A model generated the notes under the pieces. It saw nothing but the letters and a program-made list of their open reading frames with translations, made no database searches and was not told the origin of the DNA. Below, one piece after another: positions 35,397-44,509 of a stretch of 64,000 bases of DNA. The position numbers and the translations under genes are program-made. The DNA comes from Flagellimonas sp. MMG031 (GTDB taxonomy: Bacteria > Bacteroidota > Bacteroidia > Flavobacteriales > Flavobacteriaceae), in the NCBI RefSeq assembly GCF_040112705.1, contig NZ_CP157804.1, forward strand, positions 2,412,001 through 2,476,000, given 5' to 3'. Numbering within the stretch: the stretch's first letter is position 1; each line of letters begins with the position of its first letter.

Positions 35397-35855
35397 TTAT
35401 ATTCTTGGGATAAAGGGCCCCAATCGCTGGTTGTATTTCCGTTGAAAGTAGATGAAATAGTTATAAAGCTTATAATTCACCTCGTAACCATAGTCGATGC
35501 TAGGGTCATAATCGATGGGCAACTCATACAGATTGGGATTCCATAATTGGGGCTGTACAACCCTATTGTTCCAGTTCATGACCATAACAGCATTTCGAGT
35601 TTCCAAGAAGGTTTGTGAATAGTAACCTTCCGGTCTGGCTATGGAATTCAACCAAGTATAAAAACCGGGTTCTATAATGATGATCTCGTATTCCGTCTTA
35701 TCATCAGAAATTTCTACAGGTTCTTCATCCGCGGAGTTGAACATGGCCTTTTCTTCTTCCGAAACGTCCAACGCCATCTTCTGGGAACCACAGGATACGA
35801 AGCTGACACAGAGCATTAAAATGACAAATAGTGCAATGGGAGCATTCTTTTTCAT
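35397..35855 (-). CDS. DUF6146-like lipoprotein
   Basis: A 152-residue lipoprotein (VSFVSC, C22) with a conserved-looking core FYTWLNSIARPEGYYSQ, MNWNNRVVQPQLWNP and IDYDPSIDYGYEVNYKLYNY. This pattern matches, in my recollection, the flavobacterial DUF6146 family. There is no clear acidic export signal after C22, so it may face the periplasm. Function unknown. Confidence 0.78.
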   Translation of the reverse strand: MKKNAPIALFVILMLCVSFVSCGSQKMALDVSEEEKAMFNSADEEPVEISDDKTEYEIIIIEPGFYTWLNSIARPEGYYSQTFLETRNAVMVMNWNNRVVQPQLWNPNLYELPIDYDPSIDYGYEVNYKLYNYFIYFQRKYNQRLGPFIPRI

Positions 35856-35869
35856 ACCCCTTAAAATAC

Positions 35870-35896
35870 AAAAAAAGCCACTTGAACTTTCAAATG
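35870..35896 (-). terminator. Terminator after the DUF937 gene
   Basis: On the minus strand AAGGCCATTTGAA pairs with TTCAAGTGGCTT (one A-C mismatch) and is followed by a T7 run. It ends the transcript of the gene at 35926. Confidence 0.7.
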
Positions 35897-35925
35897 GCCT
35901 TGTTAAATATCGTTAAGCTTAGGGC

Positions 35926-36567
35926 TTACTTTCCAAAAAGTCCGCCTAATACGCCACCGAGTCCGCTTTTTTTCTGGTTTCCACCGTTCAATACCATTCC
36001 GGCAAGGTCATCGATAACGCTACCATCGCCATCACTGTCCAAAAAGGTTTCAATAAGCGATTGTTGTTTAGCGGCCGCTTTGTTGCCTCCCATCAATCCA
36101 CCAAGCAATCCATTTAAGCCTTCGGGGCTGCTGACGTTTTGCTGACGGGTCTGTTTTCCCAAATAACCCAATAGAATAGGGGCAGCAATTTTTAAGATCT
36201 GTGAAATGGCTCCAGCGTCAAGCCCTGATTTACTGCTCAGTGCATTTTCCACCTGCGGTTGTTTGGAACCGAGCACGTGGCCCAAAATCCCAGCACCATC
36301 ATCCATCACGTGTTGGTCTACACCGCCGCCAAAGAGACCTCCCAGATCATCCAAAATTCCACCGTCGTGTTTGGAAGAAAGCGCATCCATAAGTCCTTGC
36401 GCACCGCCCGGTGTAGCTGCATTCTTTTTCATGGCTCCCATTAAAAGCGGCATTGCCATACTCAATACTTCGGCTGTTTTATTTTCGGGTTGCCCTGTTT
36501 GTCCGGCAACACCACTGACCAATTGTTTGCCCACGGGGCTGTTGATCAATTCCAATAATCCTGACAT
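35926..36567 (-). CDS. DUF937 domain-containing protein
   Basis: A 213-residue Gly/Leu/Ala-rich protein of the DUF937 family: VGKQLVSGVAGQTG and KTAEVLSMAMPLLMGAM in the first part, QISQILKIAAPILLGYLGKQTRQ-type sequence in the second, and a glycine-rich tail ending LGGLFGK. An EF-hand-like acidic loop, DSDGDGSVIDDLA, lies at about residues 177-190. No signal peptide. In other bacteria the family includes YidB-like proteins; the role is unknown. Single gene with a terminator. Confidence 0.83.
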   Translation of the reverse strand: MSGLLELINSPVGKQLVSGVAGQTGQPENKTAEVLSMAMPLLMGAMKKNAATPGGAQGLMDALSSKHDGGILDDLGGLFGGGVDQHVMDDGAGILGHVLGSKQPQVENALSSKSGLDAGAISQILKIAAPILLGYLGKQTRQQNVSSPEGLNGLLGGLMGGNKAAAKQQSLIETFLDSDGDGSVIDDLAGMVLNGGNQKKSGLGGVLGGLFGK

Positions 36568-36642
36568 TGTGTTAGTGTTAAGGTTAGGGGAGCAATGTAC
36601 AAAAAAGTGGGGTTTGGTCGGATATTTCTGCGCACAAACCTT

Positions 36643-37596
36643 TTATTTTAGTGAATTGATGACCTTTTGAGCCAATTCCAAACCAATGCGTTGTTGGGCC
36701 TCTATGGTGGAGCCACCAATATGAGGGCTCAGTGATATTTTCGGATTCATCAAAATCTGTATCTCGGGTTTGGGCTCGGATTCAAAGACATCCAATCCAG
36801 CAAAGGCCAAATGGCCGTTATCCAGTGCTTCTACAAGTGCTACTTCGTCCAATACCCCGCCACGTGAGGTATTGATGATTCCAGCCCCAGGTTTCATTAA
36901 TCCCAACTCCTTTTTTCCGATCACGTAGTTTTCTTGCGAAGGCACGTGCAGACTCACAAAGTCGGATTGGGAAAGCACTTCTTTTACATCTTTGCTTTGC
37001 AATTCGAAATCAATGGACCTTCCATCAAAAAAAGGAATGGATACGGTAGCTTTCTTGGTGGTATGGTCCGTAAAAAGTACCTCCATGCCAAGGGCCAAGG
37101 CCATGCGTGCCGTGGCCTGACCAATTCTGCCAAAACCAATAACCCCTAAGGTTTTTCCCCTTAGCTCAACACCTGCCGCATAGCTTTTTTTCAGTTGTTT
37201 AAACTGGCTGTCGCCTTCCAGGGGCATATGTCTGTTGGCATCGTGCAAAAAGCGGACTCCGTTGAGCAAATGAGCGAATACTAGTTCTGCAACCGATTCG
37301 GAAGAAGCTTCGGGCGTGTTGAAAACGATGATTCCTTTGGATTCGGCATGGGCCACATCAATATTGTCCATACCAACACCACCACGTCCAATTAGTTTTA
37401 GGTCTGGACACACATCGATAATTTTTTTATCGACCTTGGTAGCACTGCGCACCAAAAGACCGGTAATTTTATTTTTGTTGATATAATTGGCCAACTGTTC
37501 ATGGGCCACATGCGTTGTTTTTACTTCAAACCCTTCTTTTTCCAAAAGGTCGATTCCCTCTTGGGCCATTCCGTCGTTTGCTAAAATTTTCACCAT
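36643..37596 (-). CDS. serA: D-3-phosphoglycerate dehydrogenase, short form
   Basis: NAD-dependent oxidation of 3-phosphoglycerate, first step of serine synthesis. Start ATG 37596 (MVKILANDGMAQEG) follows the serC stop after five bases; the longer frame to 37740 lies inside serC and is excluded. The 317-residue chain has GKTLGVIGFGRIGQATARMA for NAD binding, and the catalytic arginine (NTSRGGVLDE), glutamate (DVFESEP) and histidine (LSPHIGG). There is no C-terminal ACT domain, so serine feedback inhibition of the usual kind is unlikely. Operon with serC supports the assignment over other 2-hydroxyacid dehydrogenases. Confidence 0.9.
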   Translation of the reverse strand: MVKILANDGMAQEGIDLLEKEGFEVKTTHVAHEQLANYINKNKITGLLVRSATKVDKKIIDVCPDLKLIGRGGVGMDNIDVAHAESKGIIVFNTPEASSESVAELVFAHLLNGVRFLHDANRHMPLEGDSQFKQLKKSYAAGVELRGKTLGVIGFGRIGQATARMALALGMEVLFTDHTTKKATVSIPFFDGRSIDFELQSKDVKEVLSQSDFVSLHVPSQENYVIGKKELGLMKPGAGIINTSRGGVLDEVALVEALDNGHLAFAGLDVFESEPKPEIQILMNPKISLSPHIGGSTIEAQQRIGLELAQKVINSLK

Positions 37597-37601
37597 CGAG
37601 A

Positions 37602-38666
37602 TTATCCTTTCTTTTCCAATTCGCTCATAATGTCCACCAAAACACCAACACTTTCCATGGGCAAGGCATTGTACATGGAGGCTCTGTAACCTCCAACGGA
37701 GCGGTGTCCATTGATTCCGCTTATTCCGGCTTCCTTGCACATATCATCGAATACATCCTTGAGTTCATCATCGGTAATATTAAAGGTGGCGTTCATGATG
37801 GAACGGTCTTCCTTGGCAGCAATTCCATAGAATATGGGATTGAGTTCAATTTCTGAATAGATAAGATTGGCCTTACGTTCGTTGATTTCTTCAATAGCGG
37901 CAATACCGCCCAAATCCTTTAGCCATTGCATGGTGAGCATGGAAACATACACCGCGAAAACGGGAGGGGTGTTGAACATGCTTTCTTTGGACACATGCAC
38001 GGAATAATCCATCATGGACGGGATTTTACGGGACACTTTGCCCAAGATATCTTCTTTCACCACAACCAGTGTGGTTCCGGCGGGCCCCATGTTTTTTTGT
38101 GCCCCTGCATAGATCAAATCAAACTGGGAGAAATCCAATTGTCTGGAAAAGATATCGGAGCTCATATCGCACACCAAAGGCACATTGGTTTTAGGGAAGT
38201 CCTTGATCTGTGTTCCATAAATGGTGTTGTTGGAGGTCAAATGCAAATAATCTAGGTCGGTGGGGATATCATATCCCTTTGGGATATACTTAAAATTATC
38301 CTCCTGTGAAGAAGCCACCTCTATAACTTCGCCGAACAGACGAGCTTCTTTGATTGCTTTTTGGCTCCAAGTCCCAGTATTCACATAACCAGCTTTGGTA
38401 TCCAAAAGATTATAGGCGGCCATTAAAAACTGCATGCTTGCCCCACCTTGGAGGAACAGTGCCCGATACCCTTTCCCGTCAAGACCTAGTAGTTCCAAAG
38501 CCAACGAACGGGCCTTTTCCATGATGGCGACAAATTCTTTGCTGCGGTGTGAGATTTCTATGAGTGAAAGTCCGATGCCGTCAAGTTCCAAAACGGCTTC
38601 AGATGCCTTTTGCATGACCTCTGCGGGCAGAATGCAGGGACCTGCGCTAAAATTATGCTTTTTCAT
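37602..38666 (-). CDS. serC: Phosphoserine aminotransferase
   Basis: PLP enzyme converting 3-phosphohydroxypyruvate and glutamate to phosphoserine; also in the vitamin B6 pathway. The 354-residue protein opens with HNFSAGPCILP, has LFLQGGASMQF at about 70-80, the PLP lysine in YAGAQKNMGPAG, and ends with GHRSVGGYRASMYNA. The family's normal length is about 355-360 residues. It directly precedes serA, giving two consecutive steps of the serine pathway. Confidence 0.95.
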   Translation of the reverse strand: MKKHNFSAGPCILPAEVMQKASEAVLELDGIGLSLIEISHRSKEFVAIMEKARSLALELLGLDGKGYRALFLQGGASMQFLMAAYNLLDTKAGYVNTGTWSQKAIKEARLFGEVIEVASSQEDNFKYIPKGYDIPTDLDYLHLTSNNTIYGTQIKDFPKTNVPLVCDMSSDIFSRQLDFSQFDLIYAGAQKNMGPAGTTLVVVKEDILGKVSRKIPSMMDYSVHVSKESMFNTPPVFAVYVSMLTMQWLKDLGGIAAIEEINERKANLIYSEIELNPIFYGIAAKEDRSIMNATFNITDDELKDVFDDMCKEAGISGINGHRSVGGYRASMYNALPMESVGVLVDIMSELEKKG

Positions 38667-38737
38667 TTCCTTGGTTTAAGGGGTAAAGGTCTTAAAAATT
38701 GTTGGATATAGGAACGATTTCCAAGCTTAGGATTTCA

Positions 38738-39784
38738 TTAAAGTTGAAGTAGGAACTCCATGGTGTCGATTCCGTCCGCATAGTCCGTTAAACTGGGCTT
38801 TTGGGTCTCGCCAAAACCGATATGGTGTCCTTGAATACCTTTGGAAACCACACATTGGATGTGTTCATCCATTTCTTCCAATTGTGCCAACAATTCGGAT
38901 TCTTCCTCAAAATAAGAGTAAAACAACGCCGAAATAGGGGATGCCAAGGCCTCATCCTCTTTCAGAATTAAAAAGCCGTTGTCTAGAATATTGAATTCGC
39001 TCATGAGATATACAGCCTTGTTGTAATCGTAATTGTTGGCGTATTTATGCTGGTTGATGATGTCCTTGTACGAGTACAGTGCTTGGAACAGCATATCAAA
39101 ATCGTAGTCTTTGGGCACAAAAATTTTGGATACATTGCGGCAACCTAGACCATAATACCGAAAAATATCCTCTCCTAAGGCATTCAATTCCTCAGGGCTC
39201 TCGTTTCCAGTCAAAATAGCCACCGAATTTCTGTTTTTTCGAATGATGTTCGGTTTTTTTCCAAAATAGTACTCAAAATAGCGACTGGTGTTATTGCTTC
39301 CTGTGGCAATCACTGCATCAAAATCGGTGAGTTTATTGTCAACGAAGTTGATTTTATCGGAAAGTGATGGCTCTTGTGCTATCAAAAAACGAACGAGATA
39401 GGGTAGGAGGAGCTTATCATTGGAAGATTGTTTGGCCAAAACATTGTGGCCCGAAAGCAGGACGCACAAAAAGTCATGAAAACCAACCAATGGTATATTT
39501 CCAGCCATCACGATACCGATGCTTTTGGGCTCAGTATCGCTGTTGAACTTGTAGTGCGACATCCAATCCAAAATGTTTTTCTCGGTCAGCAGTTTACCCC
39601 ATTGCTGTAGGGCGAACAGCACATTATCTTCGGTAAACCAACCATTTTGATGACCTGACGCCACAACGACCTCTTTCAATTCCTTATTGATATTCTGATG
39701 GTTATCGTAATAAGTATCACAAAAATCCGTTAGGAATTCTCCAAGTTTAACAAAAGCTTTTATGGTATTTGTATCTGGTGCCAT
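38738..39784 (-). CDS. Acyl-CoA reductase (LuxC family)
   Basis: A 348-residue enzyme of the LuxC/acyl-CoA reductase type, NADPH-dependent conversion of fatty acyl-CoA to aldehyde. The catalytic cysteine lies in YGLGCRNVSK; GIVMAGNIPLVGFHDFLCVL and VIATGSNNTSRYFEYYF are the other recognisable blocks, close to the aldehyde-dehydrogenase cofactor region. Conserved in most flavobacteria next to the ferredoxin gene, from memory. The two genes are transcribed away from each other from a shared 85-base region holding two overlapping promoters. The biological product (alcohol or aldehyde) is not known here. Confidence 0.85.
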   Translation of the reverse strand: MAPDTNTIKAFVKLGEFLTDFCDTYYDNHQNINKELKEVVVASGHQNGWFTEDNVLFALQQWGKLLTEKNILDWMSHYKFNSDTEPKSIGIVMAGNIPLVGFHDFLCVLLSGHNVLAKQSSNDKLLLPYLVRFLIAQEPSLSDKINFVDNKLTDFDAVIATGSNNTSRYFEYYFGKKPNIIRKNRNSVAILTGNESPEELNALGEDIFRYYGLGCRNVSKIFVPKDYDFDMLFQALYSYKDIINQHKYANNYDYNKAVYLMSEFNILDNGFLILKEDEALASPISALFYSYFEEESELLAQLEEMDEHIQCVVSKGIQGHHIGFGETQKPSLTDYADGIDTMEFLLQL

Positions 39785-39788
39785 TAAA

Positions 39789-39855
39789 TTTGTACACTAA
39801 TTTAGTAGGGTTTATTTTTGTCAAAAGTAAGCATGCTGATAAAATTCAGCCCAAA
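39789..39855. promoter_or_regulatory. Interlocked divergent promoters of acyl-CoA reductase and ferredoxin
   Basis: Plus strand: TTTG at 39789-39792, 20-base spacer, TATTTTTG at 39813-39820, driving the ferredoxin. Minus strand: TTTG at 39855-39852, 22-base spacer, TACTTTTG at 39829-39822, driving the reductase. Both fit the Bacteroidota TTTG / TAnnTTTG consensus; the two -7 boxes lie back to back, one base apart. Confidence 0.6.
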
Positions 39856-39869
39856 AGGAAAAGAAAATT

Positions 39870-40223
39870 ATGGCAATTATTATAACAGATGAGTGCATCA
39901 ATTGCGGTGCGTGTGAGCCAGAATGCCCAAATACCGCTATTTACGAAGGTGCAGATGAATGGAGATATAGTGAAGGAACTTCATTGAAGGGCGATGTGGT
40001 GCTTCCGAACGGGAAAGAAGTAAATGCCGACGAAGTCCAAGAGCCTGTAAGCGATGAAATCTACTATATAGTTCCGGATAAATGTACGGAATGTCAAGGT
40101 TTTCACGAAGAACCGCAATGTGCGGCCGTTTGTCCGGTGGATTGTTGCGTTCCGGATGAAGACCATGTGGAAACCGAGGAAGAACTGTTGGGCAAGCAAA
40201 AGTTTATGCATCCCGATGGATAA
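39870..40223 (+). CDS. Two-[4Fe-4S] ferredoxin, clostridial type with long insert
   Basis: A 117-residue electron carrier. First cluster site [12 protein letters not shown] (residues 9-20), second [20 protein letters not shown] with eight cysteine ligands in all plus an extra pair of cysteines (DCC). Between the clusters is an unusual 45-residue acidic insert (residues about 23-70) and an acidic tail, as in Alvin/FdI-type ferredoxins. It may serve the reductase next door or oxidoreductases elsewhere. Leader of about 50 bases from the -7 box. Confidence 0.9.
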   Translation: MAIIITDECINCGACEPECPNTAIYEGADEWRYSEGTSLKGDVVLPNGKEVNADEVQEPVSDEIYYIVPDKCTECQGFHEEPQCAAVCPVDCCVPDEDHVETEEELLGKQKFMHPDG

Positions 40224-40246
40224 AAAATAAAAATGATCTAATTTAG

Positions 40247-40272
40247 CCCCGAACCTTAGTTCGGGGTTTTTT
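40247..40272 (+). terminator. Terminator after the ferredoxin gene
   Basis: CCCCGAA (40247-40253) pairs with TTCGGGG (40260-40266), followed by TTTTTT (40267-40272). The ATG of a small gene begins at the very next base (40273). Confidence 0.88.
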
Positions 40273-40401
40273 ATGCAAGAAAACGAAAAAGAATATAACG
40301 GTATTTGGAGACACTTGGGCTGTGCACTGTCATTGATTGCCATATTGGGCATGATGGCTGTGTTCATTGTCATTTTCTACCTCTTCCTGCAAAATTATTG
40401 A
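40273..40401 (+). CDS. Small 42-residue single-pass membrane protein
   Basis: ATG 40273 opens 42 codons ending at TGA 40399-40401: an acidic N-terminus (MQENEKEYNGIWRHLG) and one transmembrane helix (about residues 18-39). It begins directly after the T run of the ferredoxin terminator, so any expression depends on read-through or a weak promoter close by. The composition (charged head, hydrophobic tail, aromatic borders) is that of a real small membrane protein. Function unknown. Confidence 0.55.
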   Translation: MQENEKEYNGIWRHLGCALSLIAILGMMAVFIVIFYLFLQNY

Positions 40402-40424
40402 TGGGCAGTCACAAAACTTCACCC

Positions 40425-40432
40425 TATATTTG
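40425..40432 (+). promoter_or_regulatory. -7 promoter box of ychF
   Basis: TATATTTG fits TAnnTTTG, 25 bases upstream of the ychF start; TTG at 40398-40400 is a possible -33 element (24-base spacer, long). Confidence 0.4.
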
Positions 40433-40457
40433 CACCCTCAAAATACAATGTAATTAG

Positions 40458-41552
40458 ATGAAAGCAGGTATCGTAGGATTGCCCAACGTAGGAAAATCGA
40501 CTCTTTTTAACTGTTTGTCCAACGCAAAGGCGCAGAGTGCCAACTTCCCTTTTTGTACCATAGAGCCCAATATTGGCGTGGTAAACGTTCCCGACCAGCG
40601 ATTGGAGAAATTGGAAGAATTGGTTAACCCAGAACGTGTGGTGCCTGCCACCGTGGAGATTGTGGATATTGCCGGATTGGTAAAAGGAGCGAGCAAAGGA
40701 GAAGGATTGGGCAACCAGTTTTTGGGAAATATTCGCGAAACCGATGCGATTCTGCATGTGCTTCGGTGCTTTGACAATGATAATGTGGTGCACGTGGATG
40801 GGTCCGTAGACCCTATTCGAGATAAGGAAACCATCGACATGGAACTCCAATTGAAGGATTTGGAGAGTGTGGAGAAAAAATTGGACAAGGTAAAGCGTGC
40901 AGCCAAAACAGGGAATAAGGAAGCACAAAAGGAGGAGGCGGTCTTGACTGCCCTTAAGGAAGGTTTGGAGGCCGGAAAGTCCGTTCGTGCCATTATTTTA
41001 AGCGAGGACGACCGAGAAGAATATGTGAGGCCGATGCAGTTGATTACTGACAAACCTGTGATGTACGTCTGCAATGTGGACGAAGAATCCGCAACAAATG
41101 GCAACGCCTACGTGGAGAAAGTGAAGGCAGCGGTAGCTGATGAAAATGCAGAAGTTATCTTCCTTGCCGTGGGTACGGAAGCCGATATCACAGAATTGGA
41201 AACGTACGAAGAGCGCCAAATGTTCTTGGAGGATTTGGGACTTTCGGAGCCAGGTTCCGCCAAATTGATCCGAGGCACCTACAAACTGCTCAATTTGGAA
41301 ACCTATTTTACAGCAGGGGTGAAGGAAGTCCGCGCTTGGACCATACCTGTTGGGGCGACAGCTCCGCAAGCCGCTGGGGTCATTCATACCGATTTTGAAA
41401 AAGGCTTTATCCGTGCCGAGGTCATTTCTTATGATGATTATGTGAAATACGGTAGCGAGGCCAAAGTAAAAGAAGCCGGCCGAATGAGGGTAGAGGGTAA
41501 GGAATACATCGTTAAAGACGGTGATGTGATGCACTTTAGGTTTAATGTGTAG
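40458..41552 (+). CDS. ychF: Redox-regulated ATPase YchF
   Basis: Universal OBG-family P-loop protein that prefers ATP and binds ribosomes; regulates stress responses. The 364-residue chain has GLPNVGKSTLFNCLS at residues 6-20 (hydrophobic residue in place of catalytic glutamine, the HAS subfamily), VDIAGLVKGASKGEGLGNQFL, a coiled-coil in the middle and a C-terminal TGS domain (residues about 275-362, ending HFRFNV). Length matches the family. Single gene. Confidence 0.95.
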   Translation: MKAGIVGLPNVGKSTLFNCLSNAKAQSANFPFCTIEPNIGVVNVPDQRLEKLEELVNPERVVPATVEIVDIAGLVKGASKGEGLGNQFLGNIRETDAILHVLRCFDNDNVVHVDGSVDPIRDKETIDMELQLKDLESVEKKLDKVKRAAKTGNKEAQKEEAVLTALKEGLEAGKSVRAIILSEDDREEYVRPMQLITDKPVMYVCNVDEESATNGNAYVEKVKAAVADENAEVIFLAVGTEADITELETYEERQMFLEDLGLSEPGSAKLIRGTYKLLNLETYFTAGVKEVRAWTIPVGATAPQAAGVIHTDFEKGFIRAEVISYDDYVKYGSEAKVKEAGRMRVEGKEYIVKDGDVMHFRFNV

Positions 41553-41608
41553 CCCTTGGGCGTTGTAATCCATCCATTGTTCTGTTTTTCTACCTTTTGG
41601 ACAAAATC

Positions 41609-41616
41609 TAGTTTTG
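41609..41616 (+). promoter_or_regulatory. -7 promoter box of the DMT transporter gene
   Basis: TAGTTTTG (TAnnTTTG) four bases before the ATG at 41621, so the message would be leaderless or nearly so. No -33 TTTG at the usual distance. Confidence 0.35.
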
Positions 41617-41620
41617 TGCT

Positions 41621-42523
41621 ATGTCCAGTAAAGGTTTAGGGGTTTTGTACGGGGTTTTGGGAGTGGTACTCTTCTCTTCCAAGGCGGTGATGGTAAAGTT
41701 GGCCTACGGCTACCAAGTGGACACCTTGGATTTGCTCCTGTTTCGCATGCTTTTTTCCCTACCGTTTTACATTTTTATTCTCTTTTTGATTCGAAGAAAG
41801 ACTACCAACACAACAATCAAAATCAAAGATTATGCATGGCTCTTTGTGTTTGGCTTCGTTGGCTACTATCTGGCCAGTTATTTTGATTTTTTGGGATTGA
41901 ATTACATCAAGGCGGGACTGGAGCGCATCATCTTATTCGTATACCCTACCATTGTCGTGTTTTTGAGTTGGCTAGCCTTCAAACAAAGGATAACCAAGGT
42001 CCAGACCATTGCCATTTTGATTACCTATTTGGGTGTTCTCATTACCTTTTGGGACGAACTGGACCTAGGCGGAAATGAGGTCTTGGTGGGCGGTTTTCTG
42101 GTGTTGTTGAGCGCCATCACCTATGCTTCTTATTTGGTGGGCAGCGGCTGGTTGATTCCCAAGTTTGGCGTGCTTCGATTTACGTGCTACGCCATGATTG
42201 TCTCTACCCTCTGCATTGTGGTGCACTATCTGTTTGCTGGTGACTGGGGGCTTATGGGGTATCCTTGGCAAGCCTATGCCTACGGGGTTGCCATGGCCAT
42301 TTTTGCCACGTTGATTCCTTCTTTTTTGGTATCTGCTGCCATTGAGCGGCTTGGCGCTTCCAATTTTTCCATTTTAGGAAGTTTGGGGCCGGTCTCCACT
42401 ATTTTGTTGGCCTATGTGTTTTTGGACGAAAAACTGACCTATTGGCAATTGGCCGGAATGTCCATTGTGATTTTTGGGGTGACTTACCTCTCCGTTCAAA
42501 GTAAAAAGCGGGCTAAAGCCTGA
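41621..42523 (+). CDS. DMT-superfamily (EamA) transporter
   Basis: A 300-residue inner-membrane carrier with ten predicted helices arranged as two EamA repeats (first from about residue 8 to 140, second from about 155 to 295); GVVLFSSKAVMVKLAYGYQ and ASNFSILGSLGPVSTILLAY mark the repeat starts and ends. Members move metabolites such as amino acids or nucleotide sugars out of or into the cell; the substrate cannot be read from sequence. C-terminus KSKKRAKA is basic and cytoplasmic. Confidence 0.85.
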   Translation: MSSKGLGVLYGVLGVVLFSSKAVMVKLAYGYQVDTLDLLLFRMLFSLPFYIFILFLIRRKTTNTTIKIKDYAWLFVFGFVGYYLASYFDFLGLNYIKAGLERIILFVYPTIVVFLSWLAFKQRITKVQTIAILITYLGVLITFWDELDLGGNEVLVGGFLVLLSAITYASYLVGSGWLIPKFGVLRFTCYAMIVSTLCIVVHYLFAGDWGLMGYPWQAYAYGVAMAIFATLIPSFLVSAAIERLGASNFSILGSLGPVSTILLAYVFLDEKLTYWQLAGMSIVIFGVTYLSVQSKKRAKA

Positions 42524-42579
42524 TTTATATTAACAATTATTGTTTTTCATTGTTGATTACTTTCTTATCCGCACCCTTT

Positions 42580-42587
42580 TATTTTTG
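42580..42587 (+). promoter_or_regulatory. -7 promoter box of parE
   Basis: TATTTTTG fits TAnnTTTG, 38 bases before the parE start; TTG at 42553-42555 is a possible but distant -33 element. A small inverted repeat AACAATTATTGTT lies at 42532-42544. Confidence 0.4.
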
Positions 42588-42625
42588 CTCCGAAATTTTA
42601 TATTGCAAGGATTAACCCTTTACTA

Positions 42626-44494
42626 ATGGCAGATACCCAATATACTGAGGATAATATCCGTTCGCTGGATTGGAAGGAGCATATTCGCATGCGCCCGGGG
42701 ATGTACATTGGAAAATTGGGCGATGGTTCTTCTGCGGACGACGGTATTTACATCCTACTCAAAGAGGTGATCGATAACTGTATCGATGAATTTGTGATGG
42801 GAGCCGGAAAGACCATCGAGATCAATATCAAGGACAATACCGTCCATGTTAGGGATTATGGTCGGGGCATACCTTTGGGCAAAGTGGTGGATGTGGTCTC
42901 CAAAATGAATACCGGTGGTAAGTACGATACCCGTGCGTTTAAAAAATCCGTGGGACTAAATGGAGTGGGAACCAAAGCCGTAAATGCGCTTTCTACCTAT
43001 TTTCGCGTGGAGTCCAACCGGGACGGAAAATCCAAGTCGGCCGAATTTGAAACCGGAAACCTGATCAATGAAGAGCTGTTGGAAGAATCTTCACGCCGAA
43101 AGGGAACCAAGGTGAGTTTCACACCCGACGAAACCATCTTCAAAAAATACAAATACCGAAACGAGTATGTGGAACGCATGCTCAGAAACTACGTCTACCT
43201 TAATCCAGGTCTCACCATCGTTTTCAATGGTGAAAAGTTCTATTCGGAAAATGGTCTTAAGGATTTATTGGAGGACAATAATAATGAGGACGACTTCCTG
43301 TATCCCATCATCCATTTGAAAGGGGACGACATTGAAGTGGCCATGACCCACAGCAAGACCCAATACAGTGAGGAGTACCATTCATTTGTAAACGGTCAGC
43401 ATACCACCCAAGGAGGAACGCACCAATCTGCATTTAGGGAAGCTGTGGTTAAGACCATCCGTGATTTTTATGGAAAAAATTACGATGCTTCGGATGTCAG
43501 GAAATCCATCATCTCTGCGGTTTCCATCAAAGTAATGGAGCCCGTCTTTGAAAGTCAGACCAAAACCAAATTGGGTTCTACCGATATGGGCGGAGATTTA
43601 CCCACAGTTAGGACCTTTATCAACGATTTTGTCGGAACACAACTGGACAATTATCTGCATAAGAATCCGCAAACGGCGGAAGCGCTACAGAAAAAAATAG
43701 TACAGGCCGAAAAGGAACGCAAGGAACTTTCAGGCATAAGGAAGCTGGCCAGGGAACGTGCCAAAAAAGCCAGTCTCCACAATAAAAAACTACGCGACTG
43801 CCGTATTCATTTGCAGGACATGAAAAAGGACAGGCGATTGGAAACCACCCTTTTCATTACCGAGGGGGACTCTGCATCCGGTTCCATCACCAAATCACGT
43901 GATGTGAATACCCAGGCCGTGTTCAGTCTCCGCGGAAAGCCTCTGAATTCCTACGGAATGTCCAAAAAAATCGTTTACGAGAACGAAGAATTCAATCTGT
44001 TGCAAGCGGCGTTGAACATCGAGGACTCCATGGAAGACCTTCGGTACAACAATATCGTAATCGCCACGGATGCCGATGTGGACGGAATGCACATCCGTTT
44101 GCTGTTGATTACCTTCTTTTTACAATTTTTCCCCGAATTGATCAAGGAAAACCACTTATACATCCTCCAAACCCCACTTTTTCGGGTGCGCAACAAAAAA
44201 GAGACCATTTACTGTTACAGTGAGGAGGAAAGAAGACAAGCCATAGAGAAACTCTCCGGAAAACCTGAAATCACCCGATTTAAGGGATTGGGCGAGATTT
44301 CCCCGGACGAGTTCAAAAACTTTATTGGTGACGATATCCGTCTGGAACCTGTAATGCTCGACAAGGCCATGAGCATTGATGCCCTGCTGAAGTTTTACAT
44401 GGGCAAGAATACGCCGGACAGACAGGATTTTATCATCAACAACCTTAAAGTGGAGCTTGATCTTGTTGAAGAAAACCAACTACAACCCAAATAA
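42626..44494 (+). CDS. parE: DNA topoisomerase IV subunit B
   Basis: ATPase subunit that, with ParC, decatenates daughter chromosomes. The 622-residue protein has the GHKL site [10 protein letters not shown] (residues about 46-55), [21 protein letters not shown], and the TOPRIM domain [11 protein letters not shown] and [13 protein letters not shown] near residue 475. The size and the position 15 bases before parC favour topoisomerase IV over GyrB. Adjacent parE-parC order is normal in Bacteroidetes. Confidence 0.93.
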   Translation: MADTQYTEDNIRSLDWKEHIRMRPGMYIGKLGDGSSADDGIYILLKEVIDNCIDEFVMGAGKTIEINIKDNTVHVRDYGRGIPLGKVVDVVSKMNTGGKYDTRAFKKSVGLNGVGTKAVNALSTYFRVESNRDGKSKSAEFETGNLINEELLEESSRRKGTKVSFTPDETIFKKYKYRNEYVERMLRNYVYLNPGLTIVFNGEKFYSENGLKDLLEDNNNEDDFLYPIIHLKGDDIEVAMTHSKTQYSEEYHSFVNGQHTTQGGTHQSAFREAVVKTIRDFYGKNYDASDVRKSIISAVSIKVMEPVFESQTKTKLGSTDMGGDLPTVRTFINDFVGTQLDNYLHKNPQTAEALQKKIVQAEKERKELSGIRKLARERAKKASLHNKKLRDCRIHLQDMKKDRRLETTLFITEGDSASGSITKSRDVNTQAVFSLRGKPLNSYGMSKKIVYENEEFNLLQAALNIEDSMEDLRYNNIVIATDADVDGMHIRLLLITFFLQFFPELIKENHLYILQTPLFRVRNKKETIYCYSEEERRQAIEKLSGKPEITRFKGLGEISPDEFKNFIGDDIRLEPVMLDKAMSIDALLKFYMGKNTPDRQDFIINNLKVELDLVEENQLQPK

Positions 44495-44509
44495 ATGCTG
44501 CCTTTCTAA

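Noticed and set aside
37597..37740. N-terminal extension of the SerA frame.
   Set aside because: It lies within serC in another frame; the ATG at 37596 just after the serC stop is the proper start.
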